Source: Siphonodentalium dalli
Lineage: Eukaryota; Mollusca; Scaphopoda; Gadilida; Siphonodentaliidae
Assembly (NCBI GenBank): GCA_032622095.1
Contig: CP136066.1
Span: 190,704,816 to 190,768,815 of the forward strand
Reading direction: 5' to 3'
DNA length: 64,000 nucleotides
The notes beneath the pieces are model-generated. The model saw nothing but the letters and a program-made list of their open reading frames with translations, ran no database searches and had not been told where the DNA came from. Of this stretch, positions 36,619-48,229 are shown in pieces. Positions within the stretch are counted from its first letter, which is position 1, and every line of letters begins with the position of its first letter. The translations under genes were made by a program, and so were the position numbers.

Positions 36619-38076
36619 CTATTTCTCCCCCTGTTCAGCTGAGACATTAACACACTTACCATGGAACCATTCCATAAAATGATCACATTGAATCATAAAT
36701 TGACCACGGTATGGTTTTCTACAGATACAAAACACTCCGGATGGCTTGAGGACACTACCCTCACCTGTATTTTTGAAATGGTCTAAACATTTGTCCAGCC
36801 AGGGAGGTAACGTTTTATCATGACATGTTTTTAGTCGGTCATGATTAATCACACTAATTGAGGATTTGAAGATAACCTTGAATAAATAAGGTGTGTACAC
36901 CACCCCAATAATTCCCGGGCCCTTCCAAAATGGGGTTAATTTTCTGCATTTTCCTTGTTTAGTTGCATTGTCTAACATATAAACAGGGTCCCCCAATTTA
37001 TATGATGTTTTGCAAACTGTTAGGTCATAATCTCGCTTCATTTTTCGGGTTTCCGCTTTTAGGTGTTCCCGGGCTATTTCATGACTTCGTTTAATTTCGT
37101 GCTCAAGGTTCTCGACATATTGTGGGACTCCTTGCTTTGGCAGGGCATCCTGTTTGAAATTAAACACGAGATCACTGGGATTGTTGACTTCACGTCCCAG
37201 CATCAGTTTATTTGGGGTGTGTCCCGTTAGACGGTATACCGATGAGCGTAGCGCCCCGGCCACTTGAGGGATATGCTGGTCCCAATTTTTCTGACTTTTA
37301 TCGACAAAACAACGTACGGCATTCATTAACGTTCTGTTTTGGCGTTCACATTGACCGTTTGCGGCCGGTCGATAAGGGGTCGTACGCGCTTTATGGATCT
37401 GGAGTACCTCGAAGACCGAACTGAAGAGTTTACTTTCGAAACACGGACCCTGGTCAGTAAATATTTGAAGTGGGCAACCAAATCGGGAAAAGAATTCATT
37501 TACGGCTGAGCATGCCGCAGTCTCTGCAGTTTGATCAGGAAAGGGAATGCACTCTACCCATTTTGTGAATTGGTCGGTCATCATGAGGATATATTTATTT
37601 CCCTTCTCCGTGAGTGGTAAAGGGCCTATGAAATATAAATGAACCCTTTCCATGGGATACCCCGCATGGAAAGTAGTTGGGTTCCATCGGGCCGTTCTAG
37701 AGGGCTTTTTGCCTTGGGAGCATTGTGAACACGCCTCTACAAAAGATCTTATATCCTCACTGATACCATACCAATAAAATTCACTACGTATTCGTGCCCT
37801 GGTTCTACCTATCCCCTGGTGGCCCGAAGCTGGTATATCATGGGCTAGAGTAAGTAATTCCGTGGCAAATTTGTTAGGAATTACCAGTACCTGATCAACG
37901 CCATTTCTTTTTATTTTAGGAAGGTTGTTTTTCATAAGGAATCTATTTCTGTTCAACCACATGTATTTGGTAGCCGGACTACATATACAAAGTTCTCCCT
38001 TGGGGGGTTCATTTCCACTTTCCAACCACTTAATGACTGGAGAAATATCCGAATCCTCACGTTGAACCTTTCCCAA
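36619..38076 (-). CDS. Ty3/Gypsy-type integrase with C-terminal PHD finger, copy B
   Basis: 485 residues in one open frame. N-terminal linker (KVQREDSDI, typical of the segment before Gypsy integrases), H2C2 zinc domain at about residues 85-130, DDE core at about 150-300, GPY-like module (KLTPFWKGPGIIG) at about 385-400 and PHD at about 445-475. The frame is unbroken, but the first catalytic Asp is Tyr (HLYFIGP; base 37635 is A where copy A has C) and the PHD reads CDHF instead of CDHC. A G-run indel ends the frame before the last PHD CxxC. The PHD resembles the PHF2/PHF8 type (CICRxPYxxxFMIQCD ... EWFHGxCV), a type known to read H3K4 methylation. Predicted catalytically dead although open. 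Confidence 0.85.
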   Translation of the reverse strand: MGKVQREDSDISPVIKWLESGNEPPKGELCICSPATKYMWLNRNRFLMKNNLPKIKRNGVDQVLVIPNKFATELLTLAHDIPASGHQGIGRTRARIRSEFYWYGISEDIRSFVEACSQCSQGKKPSRTARWNPTTFHAGYPMERVHLYFIGPLPLTEKGNKYILMMTDQFTKWVECIPFPDQTAETAACSAVNEFFSRFGCPLQIFTDQGPCFESKLFSSVFEVLQIHKARTTPYRPAANGQCERQNRTLMNAVRCFVDKSQKNWDQHIPQVAGALRSSVYRLTGHTPNKLMLGREVNNPSDLVFNFKQDALPKQGVPQYVENLEHEIKRSHEIAREHLKAETRKMKRDYDLTVCKTSYKLGDPVYMLDNATKQGKCRKLTPFWKGPGIIGVVYTPYLFKVIFKSSISVINHDRLKTCHDKTLPPWLDKCLDHFKNTGEGSVLKPSGVFCICRKPYRGQFMIQCDHFMEWFHGKCVNVSAEQGEK

Positions 38077-38288
38077 CTCTTCGAGGGAACATCGCTTGGG
38101 AGATTAAGATAAATGGCTGCCCACTGATTTTGGGTACCCCTAAAATAAGGAATGGCAACCAGATCGTCCCTGTTAAGCACACCCACTCTCTTTTGGCGTT
38201 CTATTATCCCCGCCGCTATTCGTGGACCCACCTTTGGTATATCCTGCAGGTCATAAAAGGATGCGGAGTTAATTAATATTTTACTCAT
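37953..38288 (-). CDS. Helix-hairpin-helix ORF, copy B
   Basis: Same 111-residue ORF as 3613-3948 with a few substitutions (for example ERQKR for ERRKR). It overlaps the integrase frame by 124 bases in the -1 frame in both copies. A C-run (AACCCCCC on the coding strand, at about 38007-38014) lies in the overlap. Confidence 0.55.
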   Translation of the reverse strand: MSKILINSASFYDLQDIPKVGPRIAAGIIERQKRVGVLNRDDLVAIPYFRGTQNQWAAIYLNLPSDVPSKSWERFNVRIRIFLQSLSGWKVEMNPPRENFVYVVRLPNTCG

Positions 38289-38289
38289 C

Positions 38290-39057
38290 CTGTACCTTCC
38301 AGACCAAGAAAACCAAAACGAAAAAGGGAAATAAATAACACAATAATGTCGTACAGAAGCAATGTATGATCCTTCGCGTATTGCTCATGTGTCAGACATA
38401 ATTACAAAAAATGAATAACGATCTATCGGACACTTGAAATTCGTAAATTCGTAATGCTCCGTCACGTGTTGCTCCGGATCCAAATCAATTCACAATACTT
38501 ATTCCAAAGGGAATGTATGACCACCTTAGCGTACTGCTCAGGTGTCAGACATTACAAAATATGAATTATCAAAACAAAAACAAAACAAACAAAATATTAT
38601 CAAGGAGAGAAAAAATACCCACAATACTTTCAAACTGAATCTATCTGCGTCTGAACGTCCCGCCCCGACGAAGGAGATCAGTTTACAAACTGAACACGGC
38701 AGTCACCCATTTTGAAACTCCAGGCTAATTTGGGAAAACAAATTTTCAAGTGCCAATTTTCGCGCCGATATTCAAAAATAGAAAACCACCAAGTCTTCTA
38801 TTCTAATCCCCGAATATCACCGCGAAAACCAATCCCTATTGCACAATTCCCTTCCCAAATCAACCGAAAAAAACATACTAGCCCCGACCAGCAAAAACGG
38901 AGAACAAAATAGGTCAACCGCCATTGTGATCAATCTTGACTACGTGGCCAAAATGACCGCACCGAATTCGGATGGTAAACGACGCCAAATAAAGAATAAA
39001 TGGGGTTGTGGCTCTATTCTTTATGGAGATGAAAGTACCAAGGATAAATTAACTCAC
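38290..39057 (-). other. Predicted leader intron of the element, copy B
   Basis: Donor ATAAG/GTGAGT just inside the 5' terminal repeat; acceptor GGTACAG one base before the first ATG. Both sites are as in copy A. The interior has TCAGACATAATTACAAAA-type short direct repeats around 38390 and 38550 and no ORF. Confidence 0.5.
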
Positions 39058-39070
39058 CTTATAAAAGTCT

Positions 39071-39295
39071 TGAATCCTCCTAGTATTTGTTTGTACGATG
39101 AAGAATGCGTCCAGTCGTGGCCACATCTACAGCGCAAAGAGCTCGAGGAATCCTCGTGACGTCACCAGGTGAATCTCGGGGTTCCCCGGAAAGTCGGAAA
39201 TACTCGATCATAGGATCGGCACGTAGCGGTGACCTCACCTAATGTTTCCGGGAGAATCTCGAAAGAACCTGACTAATTTACCCATTTCCACAACA
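39071..39295 (-). repeat. 5' terminal direct repeat (LTR-like)
   Basis: 225 bp, partner of 32327-32552. If functional it would hold the element promoter. Followed on the right by the zinc-finger flanking repeat. Confidence 0.85.
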
Positions 39296-39889
39296 ATGTC
39301 ACTATAGTGAATTATTATATTTCTCATTGACATTACGTCGCTTACTGATCTTGACTGAGATTTCGGTGGTTAATCTTTCTCCACATCGTCATCGCGACTT
39401 TCATTCATCAAAGTCGCGATTTGGTTTAATCATATTTGGCGAACCAAATTGATGCAGAAGTATAATAAATAGAGTAATCAATTAGCTCCGAGAAATACGT
39501 TAAATAATTCACTCGATATGAGAGACGTTTAGGTAACAAACTCGTGCGCTAACGCGCACTCGTTTCTTTCCGACGTCTTTCGCCTCTCGTGAATTATTTA
39601 ACGTAATTCTCGGAACCAATTGATTACTCTCTATGTATGTTATAGTAAGATTAATGTAAATCTTGCAACTGCTAGACCTTCGGCCACCTGCACAACTGTC
39701 TTCAATATGCGGAATGTTGGTGGTTACATTGTGCCAGGACTATGCAAATGTGTACCCTTTAAAATTGTATTTGAATTTGTAACTTTTTTGGTAATTATCA
39801 TTCTACTCACAACATTATTGACACCATATCACATTTGTAATGTGAAATCTTGAAATTAGTGCGAAAAGGACTATTGAAATTTTATCTGA
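39296..39889. repeat. Flanking repeat left of zinc-finger gene B1
   Basis: Copy-B equivalent of 4956-5540, also containing the hairpin element at 39471-39630. It keeps a GTAAATCTT stretch that copy A lost at about 5317. Confidence 0.7.
39471..39630. mobile_element. 160-bp hairpin MITE-like element, copy B
   Basis: As 5131-5290, with 42-bp inverted arms. Confidence 0.6.
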
Positions 39890-41563
<1,674 letters not shown>

Positions 41564-41908
41564 AGTTTTAACTGTAGGTCTATTTGTAATTGTAATGTGT
41601 CAATGTTGGCCTTAACTCGGATTATCTGACAAAAGCTAACAGATAATCTCATGCAAGAGTTAACTTTATCGAAAAGATTATCGATACCGCCATGTTAAGA
41701 AATCATCGAATAATACGAGCCAAAAATAAGAAATATGTTTCAATCACGATGAAGGCGATTGAAAAATTGGTTTCAAGCAGCGGTGGTCGGAATAGAACAA
41801 TGTGACAATAAATAGTTTACTATTTTAAGAGTTATTGAGTCTGCAGTTATTTCAAACTCACAGTTAAACTATTTATTACACTCCTATGCACATTTCCATT
41901 AAAAATGG
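41564..41908 (-). promoter_or_regulatory. 5' flank of zinc-finger gene B1
   Basis: Homologous to 7182-7573 and 31981-32310. Likely promoter and 5' UTR; elements not resolved. Confidence 0.4.
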
Positions 41909-42395
41909 TAATGTCACTATAGTGAATTATTATATTTCTCATTACGTCATTGACATTACGTCGCTTAGCCTACTGATCTTGACTGAAATTTCTGTGGTTA
42001 ATCTTTCTCCAAATCGTCATCGCGACTTTCATTCATTAAAGTCGCGATTTGGTTTAATCATATTTGGCGAAACAAATTGATGCAGAAGTTTACGTAATTC
42101 TCGGAACCAATTGATTACTCTCTATGTATGTTATAGTAAGATTAATGTAAATCTTGCAACTGCTAGACCTTCGGCCACCTACAAAACTCCCTTCACTATG
42201 CGGATTTTTGGTGGTAACATTGTGCCAGGGGTATGCAAATGTGTACACTTTAAAATTGTGTTTGAATTTGCAACTTTGTTTGGTAATTATCCTTCCTATC
42301 ACAACATTATTGACACGATATCACATTTGTAATGTAAAGTCTTGGAAATTAGTGCGAAAATGACTATTGAAATTTTATCTGAAAATCAAATAAAA
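41909..42395. repeat. Flanking repeat right of zinc-finger gene B1
   Basis: Equivalent to 7574-8060, with a single hairpin arm. Confidence 0.7.
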
Positions 42396-43130
42396 CAAAA
42401 CATGGAATCTTCTCCCTTCTGATCATATTTTTCTTTTAATCAAACATGATTTCACTGCCAAATTGTTCTTCTGGGATCAATTGCATTTTAGCAAGCGCTG
42501 TACCAACTCAATGAATGGTTTCAGCAAAACCGTGATATAAAGAGCGTTTACTAATTCAATGGGTCATTGTCGTAATTGATACCACAACGTTGTTGTCAAC
42601 CATGATCTACAGAAAATTGTGGACAACAGTTCTCAAATATATATTGCATAATTTTAAACAATTAGTAATAATGATAACTTGAATTGAATTGAAAACAATT
42701 ATTCGAATATAGATAGTGGTTAGTGATTAATACCCCCCCCCCCCGTTACTTTTTTTGATGTTGTATGAGGCTTTGTTAACCGTGCTCCTGAAAGTCTGGC
42801 GCCCATCATTAGTTCGTTTCAGTTCAATATAATTTGCCTTGAAAGATATGCAATTGTTCGCTAACAGAAATAATGGCAGACACGAACGCTAAAAGTCATT
42901 TAAAACGAGATTTCAAGACCTGTGTACCCTTCAGCACATTTAAAAACATGTGTATCCTAACTATCCTTCAGCGCTTTTTTTTGGTGAGAGTGACCCCTTC
43001 AGCCTAAATAATGACCACGTATCATGTGTAACTTGAATGGAATGTAGTACGTTGGCTGGATGATGTCACAGGGAATGAAATGTTATTTATTTGTGTTGCA
43101 TTCCTAGTACCGTACCCAGATAGCACACCT
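42396..43130. other. Intergenic, no gene recognised
   Basis: As 8061-8802; the poly-C tract is shorter. Confidence 0.5.
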
Positions 43131-43347
43131 ACGTTGGGCCAACATCATTTCTATCGTTGGGCCAACGTCGGAATCCAACGTTGGTCCAACTATGGCTGTT
43201 GCCGCTGGCTCGGCGTCGGATCCCTTCGTCGACTCGACGGTGGTTCGACGTCTAGCCGACGTTGGTGCGCCTTCTGGCACCCGACGTCGAACCAACGGTG
43301 TATTCTACTATTAATACGGCGTTGGAACAATGTTGGACCAACGTCGT
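43131..43347. repeat. CAACGTTGG palindromic repeat cluster, copy B
   Basis: As 8803-9018, with one extra C. Confidence 0.6.
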
Positions 43348-43880
43348 GTTTGGGCCTTGACAGAGACGAATCGAGGCTCCATTCGTAGGGACGATTCCCA
43401 TCACAATAGGGCGTGTTTTTATAAAATTAACATCCGCTGGATAAAATATACCAATAAATTTAAAGTCCCACATAATGTTTGCAACTTTATTATAATTGGA
43501 AATAACATTCAAATTCACAAATATAAAACCAGAAGAAAATGAAACATATATAGAAAAAAATGTATGCCGATTTAAATAAAGACAAAATGACATCCCATTA
43601 GTTATTGATTTAAGAATCTTGACCATACACTCACTCTAAAGAAAATAAAGTTATCGAAAGTGCTACATATATTTGTTAGCTTATATATTCCTTCACATAA
43701 AAATTGTGTTTATTTCAGCTCAATTTGCGATTTTGTGCTCTCGATAATGTTGGGAACAAAATATTCAAACATTATATGTGGCTTTAAATTTTGGTCAGGT
43801 TACATATTCTTCGAACATCATTATTCTGGAGGGTGACCTGTGTAGATGTGCACAATTTGAAACAGTCCAACGTACATACC
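43348..43880. other. Intergenic, no gene recognised
   Basis: As 9019-9551. Confidence 0.5.
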
Positions 43881-44049
43881 CAGTAAACATTGCGGCACCA
43901 ATTCGGCACCAGTTCGGTGCCGGATAACGAGGTGATGGTATCCTGGCACTGAATCAGCACCAAACTGGTGCACGGTTAGCACCGTCAAAATTGTGATGGT
44001 AATATGGCACCAAACCAATACCAGACTGGTACCTGGTTATCACCATATA
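43881..44049. repeat. GGTGCC repeat cluster, copy B
   Basis: As 9552-9720; begins CCAGTAAACATTGCGGC. Confidence 0.55.
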
Positions 44050-44108
44050 TATAATATATATTTTATTATTTAACTGTGTTTGGTGTCTACTGTTAATACT
44101 GACATGTA

Positions 44109-45065
44109 CCGTAGTTGCTCGGCCAAAAAAATATGGCTGCCAGCAGCCATCTTGGATTTTACTCTTTGCATGACTAAATCCTTTGGCATGGGCTACAGGT
44201 CATACCCGGTACCTTTGGTCTGTTCATCATGAAATTTGTCATGGATGTTAACAATGACATGCAGATAAGAACAAGTCATTTCGGGGTCATTCGGCAAAAA
44301 AACATGGCCGCCAGCAGCCATCTTGGATTTCAAAATTCAATCTTATTAGCATGGACTGTAGGCCACACTATTTGTCTGATCATCATGCAATTTGTCACAT
44401 AGATGTTAATATTGACATGTAGATGGGAACGAGTCATTTTGGGATCATTTAGTAAAAAACATGGATGCAGGCATCCTTTAGTCGGATCATCATGAAATTT
44501 GTCACAGATGTTGACAATGGAATTCAGATACATTTGGGGTCATTCAGCGTAAAAACATGGCTGCCAGCGCCATCTTGGATTTCAAAATTCAATCCATTAG
44601 CATGGGCTACGACCCATACTATTTGTCTGATCATCATGAAATTTGTCGTGGATGTTAATATTGACACGTAGATTGGAAACGTGTAATTCTGGTGTCATTC
44701 GGTCAAAAACATGGCCTTCATCTTGGATTTTACATGTACCCTTTGCATTACTAACATTTTGGCACCTTTGTCTTTATCAAATTTGTCATGGCTGTTAGCA
44801 TTGACATGTAGATGGGAACGAGTCAGTATGGGTTCATTCTGAAAAAAACATGGCTGCCAAAAGCCATCTTGGATTTCAAAATTCATTCTATTAGGCTTAG
44901 CGCAGACTACAGGACAGAGTGTTAGTCTGATCATCATGAAATTTGTCGTGGAAGTTAGTATTGACATGTAAATGGGAACGAGTCATTTTGGAGTCATTCG
45001 GCAAAAAAAACATGGCTGCCAGTGGCCATCTTGGATTCTACTCTTTTCATAACTAGACCTTTCAA
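44109..45065. repeat. Tandem array of ~145-165 bp units, copy B
   Basis: As 9780-10735, same unit number. Confidence 0.75.
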
Positions 45066-45223
45066 CTTTCCACATTCCTAATCACTCCATTGACTGAACA
45101 CATGGATTTATTCCCTTTCCAAGTTGAGCTACAGTGTCATTGATACTTTCATTTTAGCCTGTTGTCATACATGTATGTGGCGACTCTATTAGTGCATTTG
45201 GCAACTATTTTGTCTCCTTGCAG

Positions 45224-45305
45224 CATGGAGACAAAGCAGGAGATTCTCCAGAAAATGTCAATACTCAAAGAAAACCAACAAATGTTGTTTGAACAACGCA
45301 ATGCG
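45224..45305 (+). CDS. Candidate coiled-coil exon, copy B
   Basis: Same as 10894-10975 with METKQEIL at the start; acceptor CTTGCAG and donor GCG/GTAAGA both kept. Low confidence without partner exons. Confidence 0.3.
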
Positions 45306-46361
45306 GTAAGACAATTTAGTGCTGTTGTGTCATTTGCAAAACATATATTCCACAAACTTTTCAAATTCAACCATGTAAAATATCAAAATGATCATCTGTT
45401 GGGTCTGCTGTTGGATTTAAATGGTGAAATCCATGTTTTTTAACATTGAATTTCAATCTTCTTTCATTTCCAAGTCATCCCAATTATACATAGGAGATGA
45501 ATAGTAACAAATATTGCACAGCTTTCCAAATTATTTATTGATCACTGCAAAGAGTAAATTCAAAGGTGGCAGACTGGGCCAAAAAACCGGCCCAGGAAAT
45601 GAATATAATACTGGCCTGCCGCCCATCTGTTCAAGGGTGTCCACAGTCCACCTTGGAAAATTCCAACTGTACCCCCCCCCCCCTTGAATCAGGATCGGAC
45701 CAAATACAAATGCAGACCAAATCAATGTTTTTACATAATTCCATTTGCACCTCTGACCTAATATCCTGTATATTCATAAACCGTGGTTCTATATATTCCC
45801 GGTGTGAGACCATTAAGATATTTTTGCCTGGAAAATTGCATAAATTCTAACATATAGCGGTCTAACTCCAGACATATGCACACGGCTACGGACAAGAGAC
45901 CAGGACACACCGGGCTGTTCATGGTTGTTCGGCCCGGGGTGAGAAAATTTTGAAAACTATACAAGAAAATCGCGAATCCTCGCATCTAGACTGGCATCAA
46001 CTGAAGCGTTCCTGTTTTGTTGTGAATTTCAATTGGGGAGGGGTGCATGAGAATTTTTTTGGGATTTACAGATGGGAGTTACCGTAACAATCTTGAGATT
46101 AACGGGGTCTTTACATGGTGTTATATGATGCTGACAAGTTCATTTAATGACAACATTACGATTGGCCAATTCGGCTGGTTAAACAACACATTAGGTGGCC
46201 CACATCCGGAATTTTCCGGTCTCCTGATCGGCCACTCCGGCTCTGCCCCCCCCCCCCCCCAAAAGTCACATTATACTCACATGGGGAACTGCAAACTTCC
46301 CAATTTAGGTAACTTATAACTTTCCTCGCCGGTTTTCCGCTTCTCAGGTGATATATATTTA
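45306..46361. other. Intergenic, no gene recognised
   Basis: As 10976-12028, with longer or shorter poly-C runs (45672-45683, 46246-46260). Confidence 0.5.
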
Positions 46362-46922
46362 CCCTGCTGGACAAAACAAGTGTCCACTTAACCGCGATGC
46401 GGTTAGCGTTGCCACCGCGGCCGAAATGCAACTACACTGCGGCTCCACCGGATAACAACAGTTGGGCTGCGGTGTACTTGCCATTCGGCCATGGTGTAGT
46501 TGCCGCGGTGTACGTTCATTAAACTGAAAAAAGATGATACAAACCCGAAATCTAACCACGGTGGACATGCCATTCGACAGCGAGGCTAGTTGCCTTTCGG
46601 TCGCAGTGAACTTGCAGTTTTGCCGCAGTGAACTTGCCGTTCGGCCGCGGTGCTCAACTGCAGTTACAAACTCTGACACCGCAGCCGAACGGCAAATACA
46701 CCGCGGTGCCAATGGACAAATTGAAATCCAATAAAACATTGTATTGTTCAAAATTAGATTAATTCCTTAAAACATATGGTAGCTATACGTGACTAGTTTT
46801 CAAAACTTATACATATTACTTTCTATCGTGTGCGTTATGCACGCGAGTCGGTTTTTACAAATTAAATTATGGCAACGCTAACCGCACCGCAGTTAAGTGG
46901 ACACTTGTTTTTTCCAGCAGGG
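46362..46922. mobile_element. 561-bp MITE with TA target duplication, copy B
   Basis: Same ends, length and TA flanks as 12029-12589. Confidence 0.85.
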
Positions 46923-48229
46923 TAGCTCACATGTACATGTTGAGATCACAAAATATCTTAAATCAATTAAATTTACGGTACAAAGATGTATGTAGAATGT
47001 ACCGTACATGAAATATTGCTTTAACAAAAAAATCACATGCTATATTTTTCCCTCAGTAAGTGACACACCAATTAGATCATTGCATATCAATTTCTGATTT
47101 CAGGTGACTCGATATCGATTTGCCGGTGGTACATATGACTGAGGACATTTATGAAATTTTGAAGATTATGGCGACAAAAACCCTGGCAGGAAAAATGAAC
47201 TGAACAGGAATTGGGAAAGCTGGTAAACACCCGTTTGGCAATCATTATCCAACTGGCAAGGAGAGTGGCAAAGTAAGTCATTTTTGTCTAACCCAAACAT
47301 GCTTGGAATGGTATTCATAACCAATATATGGCATTGATTTTGACATGGAGCTTATTAAGATAATAAATCTAATAGATTACTGTACATCAGTTACATCATA
47401 ATGTTTGGGTGTGTTCACATCGCAATTCAAACTTTTTTATACCTCCACTTTCGAAGAAAATGGGGGGTATACTGGATTGACTGCGTCTGTCCGTCCGACC
47501 TCATAACTCGAAACACTATGAACCGATTTCAATAATTTTTTGTATGCTCCTTAGGACCGCGTCTCCGCATTATGCTAATTGCTGTGCGGTCCGACTTTCT
47601 GTTTTTTAAGTTACGCCTTACTTTTCGACTTATTTTGATTTAGAAAATCCTGTCCGACTTAATGACTTTAACAAATATGAACCAATTTCAATAATTTTTG
47701 GTATACATGCTTCTCACAACACCCTCTCTACATGATGCGGCTCAGGGTTGGCTCGGGTTGTTTTTCCTAACATTACACTTCATTTTCAACTTATTTTGAC
47801 TTATTTTTTGTGGATGCTTTTTCCCCTGGAGTTGTGTGCCTTAGCAGAAGTTTGGTTTGTCTGACCAAGCACTTGACAAAAGTCATCTTAGATGTTAAGG
47901 TTGCGTTTCATTTTCAACCCTTTTTTGGGTTTCTGCAATCATTCGAACAAATATGAACCAATTTGAATATTTTTTCTGTACAAGCTTCTTGCGACACCAT
48001 ATCGATATTATTAATCCAAATTTTTCTTTAAAGTTAAAAAACTTTTTTGTTGGATTTACAAATAATGCGGGTTGAATTTGCCACGGTGGGGGTATACTGA
48101 CACGCGAGTGCACACCTCTTGTTGACTATGTGCGGTATGTTGTGTACACATTTAAGTAATCTCAAAATCTTTAAAAAAGTATATTACATGTATATCAGTA
48201 GTTTAGAGTCCTGGAGAGTTATATAGATA
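46923..48229. repeat. Intergenic with dispersed-repeat-like segment, copy B
   Basis: Equivalent to 12590-13896, including the GGGGTATAC-edged segment at 47442-48123. No gene. Confidence 0.4.

Larger units (their letters stand above)
32327..39295 (-). mobile_element. Complete integrase/PHD/TatD element with LTR-like ends
   Basis: 6969 bp between direct repeats 32327-32552 and 39071-39295. Minus-strand order: terminal repeat, leader intron, helix-hairpin-helix, H2C2 zinc finger, DDE integrase, PHD, acidic ORF, C2H2-like ORF with 18-residue repeats, TatD nuclease, 3' non-coding region, purine tract, terminal repeat. No reverse transcriptase, RNase H, protease or gag was recognised in any frame, so it is either a non-autonomous LTR element or a DNA element using a Gypsy-type integrase. 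No clear target duplication: flanks are AAAGTCT on the left and ATGTCAC on the right. Confidence 0.8.

Noticed and set aside
32327-39295. Classification as a Ginger-type DNA transposon
   Set aside because: Integrase plus extra domains without RT fits, but the ends are direct repeats, not inverted, and no CCGG-type target duplication is visible; kept only as an alternative.
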